A stretch of DNA of 39,375 nt, taken from positions 1-39,375 of the forward strand of contig CAKUDE010000020.1 of NCBI GenBank assembly GCA_934645175.1. Direction: 5' to 3'. The position numbers were made by a program, and so were the translations under genes. Under the pieces are notes generated by a model that saw nothing but the letters and a program-made list of their open reading frames with translations, searched no databases and had not been told where the DNA came from. Shown here one piece after another: positions 9,310-17,680 of this stretch. Source of the stretch: an uncultured Oscillospiraceae bacterium. Its GTDB lineage: Bacteria > Bacillota > Clostridia > Oscillospirales > Oscillospiraceae. Each line of letters opens with the position of its first letter. The first letter of the stretch is position 1.

Positions 9310-9849
9310 TTAAGCGTGGAACGGAGCGCCGATCATTGTCAGCAGTTCCTTGGCTTCCTCGTCGGTCGTCGCGGTGGTGCAGATGCAAATGTCCATGCCG
9401 CGGATCTTATCGACCTTATCATACTCGATTTCCGGGAAAATGAGCTGTTCCTTCAGGCCCATGGCGTAGTTGCCGCGGCCGTCAAAAGCGTTGGGGTTGA
9501 TGCCGCGGAAGTCGCGGACACGGGGCAGCGCCACATTGAACAGACGATCGAGGAACTCCCACATTTTGTCGCCGCGCAGCGTGACCTTCACGCCGACGGT
9601 TTCGCCCTCACGAACCTTGAAGTTCGCAACGGACTTGCGGGCCTTGGTGGTGATGGGCTTCTGGCCGGTGATAGTGGCAATATCCTTACAGATTGCCTCA
9701 ATCTCCTTGGCGTTGTTCTTGCTGTCGCCGCAGCCGACATTGACGATGACCTTTGCAAGCTGCGGAATCTGCATGACGCTCTTGTACTGGTACTTCTTCA
9801 TCAGAGCAGGAGCGATTTCTTCGTTATACTTAACCTTCAGTCTGGGCAT
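9310..9849 (-). CDS. rplE: 50S ribosomal protein L5
   Basis: 179-residue L5, which binds 5S rRNA and contacts the P-site tRNA. Signatures are [20 protein letters not shown], then [20 protein letters not shown], and [20 protein letters not shown]. Length is the bacterial norm. It lies between rplX and rpsZ. Confidence 0.97.
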   Translation of the reverse strand: MPRLKVKYNEEIAPALMKKYQYKSVMQIPQLAKVIVNVGCGDSKNNAKEIEAICKDIATITGQKPITTKARKSVANFKVREGETVGVKVTLRGDKMWEFLDRLFNVALPRVRDFRGINPNAFDGRGNYAMGLKEQLIFPEIEYDKVDKIRGMDICICTTATTDEEAKELLTMIGAPFHA

Positions 9850-9866
9850 AGCTTCGTTACTCCTCC

Positions 9867-10172
9867 TCAGATTTCCTTACCGCACTTCTTGCAGACACGG
9901 GTCTTCTTGTCGCCATCGATATGGAAGCCGACACGGACACCGCGCTTGCAGTTGGCGCAGTAGAGCTGGACCTTGTCAACACGGATGGGAATCTCGCGCT
10001 TGACAATGCCGGAAACGTCGTTCTGCTTGCGTGCCTTCACGTGGCAGGTGGCGATATTGACGCCTTCAACGACGACCTTGTTCTTGGCGGGCAGAGCATT
10101 GAGGACCTTGCCCTTCTTGCCCTTGGACTTACCGGACAGGACAATGACGGTATCATTTTTCTTGATATTCAT
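9867..10172 (-). CDS. rplX: 50S ribosomal protein L24
   Basis: 101-residue L24, an assembly initiator with an N-terminal KOW domain ([19 protein letters not shown]). The C-terminal part carries two CxxC pairs (CANC and CKKC), a zinc-ribbon variant seen in many Clostridia. It lies between rplN and rplE. Confidence 0.96.
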   Translation of the reverse strand: MNIKKNDTVIVLSGKSKGKKGKVLNALPAKNKVVVEGVNIATCHVKARKQNDVSGIVKREIPIRVDKVQLYCANCKRGVRVGFHIDGDKKTRVCKKCGKEI

Positions 10173-10186
10173 TCCATATCCCCCTA

Positions 10187-10555
10187 TTAAATGACTTCCG
10201 GAGCCAGCGAGAGGATCTTCATGTATTCTTTATCACGAAGCTCTCTTGCGACCGGCCCGAAGATACGGGTGCCGCGGGGATTCTTGTCATCCTTAATCAG
10301 GACGGCGGCATTCTCGTCGAAGCGGACATAGGTGCCGTCGGCGCGGCGAACGCCCTTAGCGGAGCGGACGATAACGGCCTTCACGACCTCGCCCTTCTTC
10401 ACGGTGCCGCCGGGGGTCGCCTTGCGGACGGAGGCGACGATGACATCGCCGATGTTGCCGAACTTGCGCTTGGAGCCGCCAAGCACACGAATGCACTTGA
10501 TTTCCTTTGCGCCGGTGTTGTCGGCAACCTTCAGAAAGGTTTCCTGTTGAATCAT
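10187..10555 (-). CDS. rplN: 50S ribosomal protein L14
   Basis: 122-residue L14, located at the subunit interface and a docking site for ribosome silencing factors. Recognised by [20 protein letters not shown] and by the block [20 protein letters not shown]. Length is invariant in the family. It lies between rpsQ and rplX. Confidence 0.97.
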   Translation of the reverse strand: MIQQETFLKVADNTGAKEIKCIRVLGGSKRKFGNIGDVIVASVRKATPGGTVKKGEVVKAVIVRSAKGVRRADGTYVRFDENAAVLIKDDKNPRGTRIFGPVARELRDKEYMKILSLAPEVI

Positions 10556-10570
10556 TGGTTCCCGACCTCC

Positions 10571-10834
10571 TTATTCAGCCTTCTTGATGATCTCAACGAG
10601 ACGCCATCTCTTGTCCTTCGACAGGGGACGGCACTCCATCACCTTCACGGTATCGCCGATGCCGCACTCGTTGTTCTCGTCGTGCGCCTTCAGCTTTACG
10701 GTTCTCTTAACGATTTTCTTATACAGCTTGTGCTGCACGCTGTCCTCAATAGCCACAACGATGGTCTTGTCCATCTTATCGGAGACGACCTGACCAACTC
10801 TGGTTTTGCGGAAAGCTCTGGTGTTTTCAGTCAT
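10571..10834 (-). CDS. rpsQ: 30S ribosomal protein S17
   Basis: 87-residue S17, an OB-fold primary binder of 16S rRNA. Signatures are [20 protein letters not shown] and the C-terminal [18 protein letters not shown]. It lies between rpmC and rplN with its own ribosome-binding site. Confidence 0.97.
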   Translation of the reverse strand: MTENTRAFRKTRVGQVVSDKMDKTIVVAIEDSVQHKLYKKIVKRTVKLKAHDENNECGIGDTVKVMECRPLSKDKRWRLVEIIKKAE

Positions 10835-10848
10835 TTTCGCTTACCTCC

Positions 10849-11049
10849 TCAGATTGCGGTCTCTTTCTCACGAATGATCGTCTTGATGCGGGCAATGTCT
10901 CTCTTGACGGCGGCGATCTTCACCGGGTTGTCAAGCTGGTTCGTTGCGTGCTGCATCCGCAGGAAGAAGAGGTCCTTCTTCAGCTCGGACGCCTTCGTCT
11001 CCAGTTCGGAAACGGACATGGTTCTGAGTTCCTTTGCCTTCATCATCAT
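10849..11049 (-). CDS. rpmC: 50S ribosomal protein L29
   Basis: 66-residue two-helix L29 at the exit tunnel. The core reads [20 protein letters not shown] and [19 protein letters not shown]. Three consecutive ATG codons (11049, 11046, 11043) begin the reading frame; the first forms an ATGA overlap with the rplP stop, so translation is probably coupled to L16 and the exact start is uncertain by two residues. Confidence 0.95.
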   Translation of the reverse strand: MMMKAKELRTMSVSELETKASELKKDLFFLRMQHATNQLDNPVKIAAVKRDIARIKTIIREKETAI

Positions 11050-11480
11050 TCACCACCATTCTCAGATTCTGCATCCTCGCGGGCAATGATCCTGGTCTTG
11101 ATGGGCAGCTTGTGCTGCGCGAGGCGGAGCGCTTCGCGGGCGTCCTCTTCGGAAACGCCGCCGATCTCGAACATGACCTTCTGCGCCTTGACGACTGCAA
11201 CCCAGTATTCCGGGGCGCCCTTACCGGAGCCCATACGAACGCCGAGCGCCTTCTTGGAAACGGGCTTATCGGGGAAGATCTTGATCCACACCTGGCCGCT
11301 ACGCTTCGTGTAACGAGTCATAGCGATACGGGCAGCTTCGATCTGGTTGCCGGTGATCCAGCCGGGCTCCATGGCCTGAATACCGAATTCACCGTAGGAT
11401 ACCTTGTTACCGCGGGAGGCGGCGCCCTTCATACGGCCGCGCTGGACTCTGCGGAACTTTGTTCTCTTAGGCATTAACAT
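11046..11480 (-). CDS. rplP: 50S ribosomal protein L16
   Basis: 144-residue L16, near the A-site tRNA and peptidyl transferase centre. It begins [19 protein letters not shown], the usual Firmicutes/enterobacterial start with two extra residues before MPKR. Its ATG at 11480 overlaps the rpsC stop (TAATG), and an AGGAGG site inside the rpsC end is correctly spaced for this first ATG rather than the second. rpmC overlaps its 3' end by 4 bp. Confidence 0.97.
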   Translation of the reverse strand: MLMPKRTKFRRVQRGRMKGAASRGNKVSYGEFGIQAMEPGWITGNQIEAARIAMTRYTKRSGQVWIKIFPDKPVSKKALGVRMGSGKGAPEYWVAVVKAQKVMFEIGGVSEEDAREALRLAQHKLPIKTRIIAREDAESENGGE

Positions 11481-12268
11481 TAGCGGTTGCCTCCTTCCCT
11501 GCGGTCGTCGCGACGACGCTCGCCGTTGAAAGGTCTGCCGGAGCCACGGCGCTCGCCGTTGCCGCGGCGATCGTCACGACGACGGTCGTTGTTGCGGCGG
11601 TCACGGCGCGGGGCCTCCGGAGCGGTCTGACGCAGCGTGGAATTCAGGACTTCGCCCTTATAGATCCACACCTTGCAGCCGATCTTACCATAGGTGGTGT
11701 TCGCTTCCGCGAAACCGTACTCGATGTCTGCGCGGATGGTCTGCAGCGGAATGGTGCCCTCATGATAGGACTCGCTGCGTGCGATCTCAGCGCCGCCGAG
11801 ACGGCCGCCGCAGGTGCACTTGATGCCCTTCGCGCCCAGACGGGTCGCGCGCTGCATCGCCTGCTTCATGGCGCGGCGGAAGGAAATTCTCTTCTCAAGC
11901 TGGGCGGCGATGTTCTCTGCCACAAGCTGTGCGTTGAGGTCCGGGCTACGGACTTCGACGATGTTCAGAGCAACGCTCTTGCCGAGCTTCTTCTCAAGCT
12001 CCAGACGGAGCTTTTCAATATCCTGGCCGCCCTTGCCGATGACGACGCCGGGGCGGGAGCAGTGCAGATTGATCTTGACGCGGCCGTTGCTGCGCTCGAT
12101 CTCGATCTTGGCGATGCCGGCAGCATAGAGTCTCTTCTTGAGATCCTTACGGATATTGTAGTCCTCAACGATCAGGTCGCCGACCTTCTCGTTGCGGGCA
12201 TACCAGCGGGAGTCCCAGTCCTTGATGACGCCGACGCGCAGACCATGAGGATTAACTTTCTGTCCCAT
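11480..12268 (-). CDS. rpsC: 30S ribosomal protein S3 with long basic tail
   Basis: 262-residue S3. The N-terminal KH domain is seen at about 40-110 ([20 protein letters not shown] has the GxxG loop) and the C-terminal domain at 110-210 ([30 protein letters not shown]). After residue about 215 there is a tail of some 45 residues made almost only of R, D, N, G and E with repeats of RRDDRR, NGERR and similar. Typical S3 is 215-230 residues, so the tail is extra. It overlaps rplP by one base. Confidence 0.97.
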   Translation of the reverse strand: MGQKVNPHGLRVGVIKDWDSRWYARNEKVGDLIVEDYNIRKDLKKRLYAAGIAKIEIERSNGRVKINLHCSRPGVVIGKGGQDIEKLRLELEKKLGKSVALNIVEVRSPDLNAQLVAENIAAQLEKRISFRRAMKQAMQRATRLGAKGIKCTCGGRLGGAEIARSESYHEGTIPLQTIRADIEYGFAEANTTYGKIGCKVWIYKGEVLNSTLRQTAPEAPRRDRRNNDRRRDDRRGNGERRGSGRPFNGERRRDDRREGGNR

Positions 12269-12278
12269 AGGTGCCTCC

Positions 12279-12614
12279 TTATGCCTTCTCGCTCACGCCG
12301 ATGGTGAGGTGGGTCGTTCTCTTGAGAATGCGATTGTATCTGCCCTTGGCTCTCGGCATACCGCGCTTGAGCGTGGGGCCGGGGTTTGCGATCGCCGTGG
12401 AAACGAAGAGCTTCTCCGGATCCATGTTGTTATTGTTCTCGGCGTTCGCCATCGCACTTCTGAGGAGCTTGAGCATGGGCTCGGAAGCTGCCTTCGGGGT
12501 CTGCATGAGATATGCGCAAGCGGTCTTAACGTCCTTGCCGCGGATCAGGTCGCACAGAATAACGACCTTGCGCGGAGAAATACGCAGGTATTTCAGATGA
12601 GCTTTTGCTTCCAT
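12279..12614 (-). CDS. rplV: 50S ribosomal protein L22
   Basis: 111-residue L22, whose hairpin lines the exit tunnel. Recognised by [17 protein letters not shown] start ([20 protein letters not shown]) and the C-terminal [20 protein letters not shown]. The tunnel-hairpin tip looks intact, without the insertions linked to macrolide resistance elsewhere. It lies between rpsS and rpsC. Confidence 0.97.
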   Translation of the reverse strand: MEAKAHLKYLRISPRKVVILCDLIRGKDVKTACAYLMQTPKAASEPMLKLLRSAMANAENNNNMDPEKLFVSTAIANPGPTLKRGMPRAKGRYNRILKRTTHLTIGVSEKA

Positions 12615-12627
12615 GTTTCTCTCCCCC

Positions 12628-12906
12628 TTACTTGGAATTGGCGGTCTTGCTGCCGGAATGGCCGCGGAACGTTCTGGTGGGAACGAACTCGCCCAGCTTA
12701 TGACCGACCATGTCCTCTGTCACATAGACGGGAACGTGCTTACGGCCGTCGTGGACAGCGATCGTGTGACCGACGAAGGAGGGGAAAATGGTGGAAGATC
12801 TCGACCAGGTCTTCAGCACTTTCTTTTCACCGGTTTTGTTCAGCTCTTCGACGCGCTTATACAGCTCAGGAGCAACAAACGGGCCTTTCTTAATGCTTCT
12901 GCTCAT
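12628..12906 (-). CDS. rpsS: 30S ribosomal protein S19
   Basis: 92-residue S19 in the 30S head, partner of S13. It starts [20 protein letters not shown] and contains [20 protein letters not shown] and the C-terminal [14 protein letters not shown], all family signatures. It lies between rplB and rplV. Confidence 0.97.
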   Translation of the reverse strand: MSRSIKKGPFVAPELYKRVEELNKTGEKKVLKTWSRSSTIFPSFVGHTIAVHDGRKHVPVYVTEDMVGHKLGEFVPTRTFRGHSGSKTANSK

Positions 12907-12920
12907 TATTCATTTCCTCC

Positions 12921-13757
12921 TTACTTACTGTTTCTGCGCTTGATGATGAACTTGTTGGTACGGTTCTTCGTCTTGCGGGTCTTGTAACCGAGCGCAGGCT
13001 TGCCCCACGGAGTGACAGGGCCGGGACGGCCAACCGGGGCGCGGCCTTCGCCGCCACCGTGCGGGTGGTCATTCGGGTTCATAACGGAGCCGCGGACGGT
13101 CGGGCGGATGCCCATGTGGCGGGTGCGGCCGGCCTTACCGATGTGGACATTGCTATGGTCGATGTTGCCGACCTGACCGATAACGGCGGTGCAGTTCATA
13201 CGGACATAGCGGACCTCGCCGGAGGGCAGACGAACCTGAGCCAGCTCCTCTTCCTTTGCCAGAAGCTGCGCAGCAACGCCCGCGGAGCGGACGAGCTGAG
13301 CGCCGCGGCCGGGCTGGAGCTCGATGTTGTGGATCACGGTACCGACGGGGATATTCGCGATGGGCAGGCAGTTGCCGGGCTTGATGTCGGCAGCGGCGCT
13401 GGCCAGGACGGTATCGCCGGGGTTCAGACCGACAGGCGCGAGGATGTAGCGGAGCTCGCCGTCCTCGTACTTCACCAGGGCGATGAAGGCGCTGCGGTTG
13501 GGATCGTACTCGATGCGCTGCACGACGGCGGGCATATCCAGCTTGTCGCGGCGGAAGTCGATGACACGATACTTGCGTTTGTTGCCGCCGCCGCGGTGGC
13601 GGACGGTGATTCTGCCGTAGCTGTTGCGACCGGAATGCTTCTTCAGGGTCTCAACAAGGCTACGCTCGGGCTTTGCCTTCTTGTCTACGCCGTCGAACGC
13701 GGACACGGTCATGCCGCGGCGCGCCGGGGTATAAGGCTTGTAAGTTTTGATCGCCAT
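12921..13757 (-). CDS. rplB: 50S ribosomal protein L2
   Basis: 278-residue L2, one of the most conserved 50S proteins, needed for subunit association and peptidyl transfer. The N-terminus [20 protein letters not shown] and the C-terminal block with [20 protein letters not shown], including the functionally important histidine, are present. Length is standard. It lies between rplW and rpsS in the S10 section. Confidence 0.98.
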   Translation of the reverse strand: MAIKTYKPYTPARRGMTVSAFDGVDKKAKPERSLVETLKKHSGRNSYGRITVRHRGGGNKRKYRVIDFRRDKLDMPAVVQRIEYDPNRSAFIALVKYEDGELRYILAPVGLNPGDTVLASAAADIKPGNCLPIANIPVGTVIHNIELQPGRGAQLVRSAGVAAQLLAKEEELAQVRLPSGEVRYVRMNCTAVIGQVGNIDHSNVHIGKAGRTRHMGIRPTVRGSVMNPNDHPHGGGEGRAPVGRPGPVTPWGKPALGYKTRKTKNRTNKFIIKRRNSK

Positions 13758-13786
13758 ATTGCGTTACACTCCTTTATTGAGATGGA

Positions 13787-14083
13787 TTAGACCATACCCT
13801 CGAAGAACTCGATGGTCTTGGAATCTTCGGTCAGCTTGACAACGGCCTTCTTGTAGGAGGCGGTGCGGCCCTCGGGGTAGCGACCCTGGCGCTTTGCCTT
13901 GCCGTCCATGCGGATGGTAGTGACCTTCTCGACCTTCACGCCGAAGATCTCGGAAATGGCCTTCTTGATCTCGGTCTTGTTCGCGGTGGGCGCGACCATG
14001 AAAACGTACTTCTTCAGATGGGTCGCTTCCATGGACTGCTCGGTGATGACCGGACGGATGATAATGTCGTATGCAGTCTTCAT
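13787..14083 (-). CDS. rplW: 50S ribosomal protein L23
   Basis: 98-residue L23, the exit-tunnel docking site for trigger factor and SRP. It shows [20 protein letters not shown] and [20 protein letters not shown]. It overlaps the end of rplD by 4 bp (ATGA), which suggests coupled translation. Confidence 0.96.
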   Translation of the reverse strand: MKTAYDIIIRPVITEQSMEATHLKKYVFMVAPTANKTEIKKAISEIFGVKVEKVTTIRMDGKAKRQGRYPEGRTASYKKAVVKLTEDSKTIEFFEGMV

Positions 14084-14703
14084 GCGAACACCTCCTCGAT
14101 TTTCGCCAGCGCAGCCTTATCGACGACAAGCTTCTTCGCGTTGAGGATGTCGTAAACATTGATAAGGTTTGCAAAAGTGGTCTGCACGCCGGGGATATTG
14201 CGCGCGGACAGGACGACGTTGCCGTTGACCTCGGCAGTCACGACCAGAGCCTTGCAGTCAACGCCGACAGCGGACAGGAAGCCGGCGAACTTCTTGGTCT
14301 TGATCTCGTCCATTTTGATCTCGTCGATGACGACGATGCTCTCGCTCTGAGCCTTGGCGCTCAGGACGGACTTCAGAGCCAGGCGACGCACCTTCTTATT
14401 GAGGGTGTAGCTGTAATCTCTGGGCTTCGGGGCAAAGACGATGCCGCCGTGCGTCCACTGCGGAGCACGGGTGCTGCCCTGGCGGGCATGACCGGTGCCC
14501 TTCTGGCGCCACGGCTTCTTACCGCCGCCGGAAACCTCGGCGCGGGTCAGCGCGGACTGCGTGCCCTGACGGCGATTGGCCAGATGATTCTTGACCACAT
14601 CATGAACAACGGATTCGTTGGGCTCGATACCGAAGATGGCCTCGGAAAGTTCGACTTCGCCAACCTGCTTGCCGTTCATGTCGTAAACATTCGTTTTCAG
14701 CAT
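14080..14703 (-). CDS. rplD: 50S ribosomal protein L4
   Basis: 207-residue L4. The long tunnel loop with [19 protein letters not shown] is intact, and the C-terminal globular half reads [20 protein letters not shown]. In enterobacteria L4 autoregulates the S10 operon; whether it does here is unknown. It overlaps rplW by 4 bp and follows rplC. Confidence 0.96.
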   Translation of the reverse strand: MLKTNVYDMNGKQVGEVELSEAIFGIEPNESVVHDVVKNHLANRRQGTQSALTRAEVSGGGKKPWRQKGTGHARQGSTRAPQWTHGGIVFAPKPRDYSYTLNKKVRRLALKSVLSAKAQSESIVVIDEIKMDEIKTKKFAGFLSAVGVDCKALVVTAEVNGNVVLSARNIPGVQTTFANLINVYDILNAKKLVVDKAALAKIEEVFA

Positions 14704-14720
14704 GGGTTACTCTCCTTTCC

Positions 14721-15440
14721 TTAGCCTCTCGCGGAAGCCTTCTGCGGGTTACGACCGGAGGCCTTCTGCGGGTTCTTGCTGATGCCGGCGCCGGCCTGAG
14801 CGATCTTGATCTTCTTAACGGTGCTCTTCACATACACGAGTCCGCCCTTCGGGCCGGGAATCGCGCCGCGAACGACCAGCATATTCAGATCGGCATCGAC
14901 CTTGACGACGATAAGATTCTGGACGGTGACCTGCTCAACGCCCATCTGGCCCGCGCCGTTCTTCCCCTTAAAGATGCGGGAAGGATCGGAGGAGGAGCCC
15001 ATGGAGCCCGCATGACGGTGGACCGGGCCGCCGCCGTGGGTCATCTTCTGGATGTGGGTGCCGTTGCGCTTGACGGAGCCCTGGAAGCCATGGCCCTTGG
15101 AGATACCGGTGACGTCGATGTGGTCGCCCACAGCGAATACGTCGGCCTTGATCTCGGCGCCGACCTCAAGCTCGGCCGCGTTGTCCAGCTTGAATTCCTT
15201 GAGATGCTTCTTGGCGGAAACCTCCGCCTTCTTCAGATGGCCAAGCTCCGGCTTGGTCAGCTTTTTTTCGGCGCAGTCGCCGAAGGCAAGCTGAACAGCG
15301 GTATAGCCATCGTTTTCGACGCTCTTTTTCTGAGCGACGACGCAGGGGCCGGCCTCGATCACGGTGACGGGAATGACGTGTCCGTTCTCATCGAAGATCT
15401 GGGTCATGGCCACTTTCTTGCCGATGATTGCTTTCTGCAT
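14721..15440 (-). CDS. rplC: 50S ribosomal protein L3 with short repeat tail
   Basis: 239-residue L3, an early assembly protein near the peptidyl transferase centre. The core is clear: MQKAIIGKKVAMTQIFDENG, GHGFQGSVKRNGTHIQKMTH and GSSSDPSRIFKGKNGAGQMG. After the usual end (about residue 210) there is an extra lysine-rich tail that contains two copies of NPQKAS(G/A)R with an 8-residue period, mirrored by a 14-base DNA repeat at about 14740 and 14763. It starts 122 bp after rpsJ, an unusually wide gap for this operon. Confidence 0.96.
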   Translation of the reverse strand: MQKAIIGKKVAMTQIFDENGHVIPVTVIEAGPCVVAQKKSVENDGYTAVQLAFGDCAEKKLTKPELGHLKKAEVSAKKHLKEFKLDNAAELEVGAEIKADVFAVGDHIDVTGISKGHGFQGSVKRNGTHIQKMTHGGGPVHRHAGSMGSSSDPSRIFKGKNGAGQMGVEQVTVQNLIVVKVDADLNMLVVRGAIPGPKGGLVYVKSTVKKIKIAQAGAGISKNPQKASGRNPQKASARG

Positions 15441-15562
15441 TTTGTTTACTCCTTTATAGGTTATTGGTTGGAAAACTTAGCCATTGGGCAGCCATTGGTT
15501 TGCCAACATGACCCGGGACCGCCTCGGCAGCGGTCGGGGTATGCCGCAATATCCGGCGGATA

Positions 15563-15871
15563 TTACAGCTTTATTTCGATCTCAACACCGGCCGGAAGAT
15601 CCAGACCCTGAAGGGCCTCGACGCACTTCGCGTTCGGGTTGAAAATATCGATCAGACGCTTGTGGGTACGGCGCTCGAACTGCTCGCGGGAGTCCTTGTT
15701 GACGTGCGGCGAGCGAAGAATGGTAACGATCTCCTTGCGGGTGGGCAGGGGGATGGGGCCGGAAACGGTGGAGCCGTTACGCTTGGCAGCCTCGACGATC
15801 TTCTCGCAGGTGGCGTCGATAAGCTGATGGTCATAGGCCTTGAGACGGATGCGGATTTTGGTGTTAGCCAT
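15563..15871 (-). CDS. rpsJ: 30S ribosomal protein S10
   Basis: 102-residue S10 (NusE), a 30S head protein and part of antitermination complexes. It begins [20 protein letters not shown] and contains [20 protein letters not shown] and the end [14 protein letters not shown]. It is the first gene of the super-operon: a long leader and a near-consensus promoter lie upstream, and no tuf or fusA gene precedes it in this window. Confidence 0.97.
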   Translation of the reverse strand: MANTKIRIRLKAYDHQLIDATCEKIVEAAKRNGSTVSGPIPLPTRKEIVTILRSPHVNKDSREQFERRTHKRLIDIFNPNAKCVEALQGLDLPAGVEIEIKL

Positions 15872-15976
15872 TGTGGTTGTTTCCTCCTTGAAACGTACTC
15901 AGTTGGTTGGTTGCCCTGCTGGGTACGGTCGAAACGATTTTCGTGTACGCTTAACCGTGCGTATCACTCCGCGCTC

Positions 15977-16002
15977 ACAAAAATCGGCCGGATGCCCGGC
16001 CG
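15977..16002 (-). promoter_or_regulatory. Leader hairpin with U-tract upstream of rpsJ (possible attenuator)
   Basis: In the rpsJ leader a 7-bp all-G/C stem (15985-15991 with 15996-16002, loop ATGC) is followed on the minus strand by ATTTTTG (15978-15984). It looks like a compact intrinsic terminator inside the leader, about 105 nt before the rpsJ start, so it may attenuate the operon. No matching antiterminator was proven. Confidence 0.5.
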
Positions 16003-16161
16003 TGCTCCATGGCGCGGCGATATACGCCACGCAACGATCGCTTCAGCCGCCCGATCATCGGACATACTCCGCAGAAGTTCCCGCCCGGACGGGCGCAATC
16101 TCCTGCATCATCGCATTGGCACGCACGGAGGCGTTGTTATCCCTCCGACGCGCACCCTCAT

Positions 16162-16190
16162 ATTCTAACCCACGCAGCCGTGAATGTCAA
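16162..16190 (-). promoter_or_regulatory. Promoter of the S10-spc-alpha super-operon
   Basis: On the minus strand TTGACA (16185-16190) is followed after exactly 17 bp by TAGAAT (16162-16167). Transcription would start near 16155 and give a leader of about 280 nt before rpsJ. It is the best promoter upstream of the ribosomal genes. The stretch 15872-16403 otherwise holds no convincing gene; its open frames look random. Confidence 0.85.
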
Positions 16191-16283
16191 GCACTTTTTC
16201 GGATTTTTTCTAAATATTTTCGCTCTTTTTGCCGCTTTGGTCCTTCCCGGCGCAGCATTTCCCCAAAAGACTTCCATAAAGAG

Positions 16284-16313
16284 AATCCCCGCCGGGAACA
16301 CCCAACGGGGATT
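16284..16313 (-). terminator. Probable hairpin terminator after the membrane protein gene
   Basis: An 8-bp stem (16284-16291 with 16306-16313) continues inward with G-C and G-U pairs to a small loop. On the minus strand it is followed only by a weak CTCTTTA. It lies about 90 bp past the stop of the minus-strand gene at 16404 and ahead of the ribosomal promoter, so it may separate the two units. Confidence 0.45.
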
Positions 16314-16403
16314 GGAGGGATTTGGCGCGGAAAGGGCCGATACCATGCTGATGTCGGTCGAGCAGTTTGGGACACTCAAGAAGTATTTTCGATTCACTGC
16401 CTC

Positions 16404-16892
16404 TTACACATGATCCGGCTGTCTCTGCCTTACTTCACGCACACCGCGTATCATTGAGCAGACCTTCCAAGGCAGTCCCAAAAGCACAAACAGGCACAGT
16501 CCAAGAACAAGATACGCAGCTTCATCCGCATTGTAGATGTAGGCCATTTCTGTCAAAGGATTTTTCAAAAGTTTCTCTCCCAACAGCACGCGGAAGCGAA
16601 CATAATTGATCGCCAACAAAAAGTCTCCCATTAAACTCATAGAAAAAAGCAATGCATCACCAATGCCAACCCTCGTGCGTTGCCTCAGTATCTCTCCGAC
16701 AACGTCCATTGAAAGAACGATTACAACAACGAAAGTTGTCACAATGATAATCGGTGCCGCTGCAATTAACTCTGTTGGATTTCGATATCGAAAGGATATG
16801 AATATTATAAAGGCACTAATCAGGGCAATCAGCATAGCATTAAACCTGAGAAGCTGTGCGAATAATTCTCGCGTGTTCACTTTCTTTTTCAT
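16404..16892 (-). CDS. Small integral membrane protein, unknown function, divergent from XRE regulator
   Basis: 162 residues with about four membrane segments (roughly 14-34, 43-62, 80-97 and 124-143) and a basic C-terminus (VREVRQRQPDHV). I do not recognise a family. The start at 16892 has AGGAGG 8 bp upstream. A near-consensus promoter (16937-16965) and a perfect palindrome just past its start site lie in the gap to the divergent XRE repressor gene, so the regulator probably controls it. G+C is lower than in the ribosomal genes, hinting at a recent accessory origin. Confidence 0.75.
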   Translation of the reverse strand: MKKKVNTRELFAQLLRFNAMLIALISAFIIFISFRYRNPTELIAAAPIIIVTTFVVVIVLSMDVVGEILRQRTRVGIGDALLFSMSLMGDFLLAINYVRFRVLLGEKLLKNPLTEMAYIYNADEAAYLVLGLCLFVLLGLPWKVCSMIRGVREVRQRQPDHV

Positions 16893-16909
16893 TGACCCAT
16901 CCTCCTTTT

Positions 16910-16925
16910 ATAACCGTACGGTTAT
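16910..16925. promoter_or_regulatory. Operator-like 16-bp palindrome
   Basis: A perfect palindrome, ATAACCGT/ACGGTTAT, lies just downstream of the expected start site of the minus-strand membrane protein gene. A second half-site with the same extended sequence ACGGTTATTTTC recurs at 16972-16983, next to the ribosome-binding site of the XRE gene. A repressor bound at both could shut down both directions. Confidence 0.65.
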
Positions 16926-16936
16926 TTTCTGAGCTT

Positions 16937-16965
16937 ATCTTACCACAAATATGATATCGTGTCAA
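16937..16965 (-). promoter_or_regulatory. Promoter of the membrane protein gene
   Basis: On the minus strand TTGACA (16960-16965) and TAAGAT (16937-16942) are 17 bp apart. The expected start, near 16930, lies at the edge of the palindrome 16910-16925. On the other strand TATGAT (16950-16955) could be the -10 of the XRE gene, but its -35 is poor. Confidence 0.8.
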
Positions 16966-16995
16966 TACCAAACGGTTATTTTCAGGAGATTTTTT

Positions 16996-17229
16996 ATGGA
17001 CAACTATTACCGTCGCATACGAGATCTGCGGGAGGATCATGATCTGACGCAGCAGCAGGTTGCGGACTATCTGCAAATGAAGCAGCCGCAGTATTCGCGT
17101 TATGAGCGCGGGCTGCGTGATCTTCCGACCGACGTTCTGATCCGGCTTGCAAACCTCTACAAAACCTCAACGGACTATATTCTCGGCAGAACAAATTGCC
17201 GAACACCTTATCCGCGCGTCAATCCGTGA
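16996..17229 (+). CDS. XRE-family HTH transcriptional regulator
   Basis: 77 residues, almost all of it a lambda-Cro/CI-type helix-turn-helix (residues 6-62: RIRDLREDHDLTQQQVADYL, then QPQYSRYERGLRDLPTDVLI). The domain ends with the usual TDYILGRT. I use the ATG at 16996, which has CAGGAG 7 bp before it; a longer upstream reading has no ribosome-binding site and runs through the operator region. It probably represses itself and the divergent membrane protein gene through the ACGGTTAT sites. Confidence 0.88.
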   Translation: MDNYYRRIRDLREDHDLTQQQVADYLQMKQPQYSRYERGLRDLPTDVLIRLANLYKTSTDYILGRTNCRTPYPRVNP

Positions 17230-17244
17230 ACCCCCCAAAAAACA

Positions 17245-17277
17245 ACACCGCCTGTGCCGAAGCACAGGCGGTGTTTT
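17245..17277. terminator. Bidirectional intrinsic terminator
   Basis: A perfect 13-bp stem (17245-17257 with 17262-17274) with a CGAA loop has TTTT on the plus side and a run of six A on the other side. It ends both the XRE gene (plus) and the opp operon (minus), which converge here. Confidence 0.92.
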
Positions 17278-17297
17278 GCTTGAAGTTAGTCAGAAAT

Positions 17298-17678
17298 TCA
17301 GATGAACTTTGAAATTACAAATACGACGAGCGACAATCCAAACAGGAGAGCGCCAACTATCAGCGGCGAAACGCTATAGGTTCGCTCACCGCTTTTACGC
17401 ACCTTGTACTCCGCATAGGTCTCGCGCTTTTCGCCCTTCTTAAACAGATAACGGATGTGGATCAGCCAAGACACTGCAAACGTGAACATATCAAATGTTC
17501 CTTGCTTGTTTGCAAATGCCAGCAGGCCGCAGCCGCCAACCAGGACCGCCGCCACAAACAGTCCGTTACAGATACTGTCGATTACATTGTAGCGGGAAAG
17601 GCTGAAGTAAATAACGCCACCGGTAATCACGGCCGCAAAGCAGAGCGTAATCAGATAGGATTTACGGCGCTCACTCAT
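17298..17678 (-). CDS. DUF3899-like small membrane protein at the end of the opp operon
   Basis: 126 residues with three predicted membrane segments (about 8-27, 36-56 and 104-124) and a basic cytosolic loop (FKKGEKRETYAEYKVRKSGER). The layout and the block around GLLAFANKQGTFDMFTFAVS resemble the DUF3899 family; I am only moderately sure of that. It begins 2 bp after oppF, so it is the last gene of the operon and may assist the transporter, but no function can be assigned. Confidence 0.7.
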   Translation of the reverse strand: MSERRKSYLITLCFAAVITGGVIYFSLSRYNVIDSICNGLFVAAVLVGGCGLLAFANKQGTFDMFTFAVSWLIHIRYLFKKGEKRETYAEYKVRKSGERTYSVSPLIVGALLFGLSLVVFVISKFI

Positions 17679-17680
17679 GC

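Noticed and set aside
15840..16457. Plus-strand open frames upstream of rpsJ
   Set aside because: They run antisense through the S10 leader and promoter, show no family signature and no good start site.
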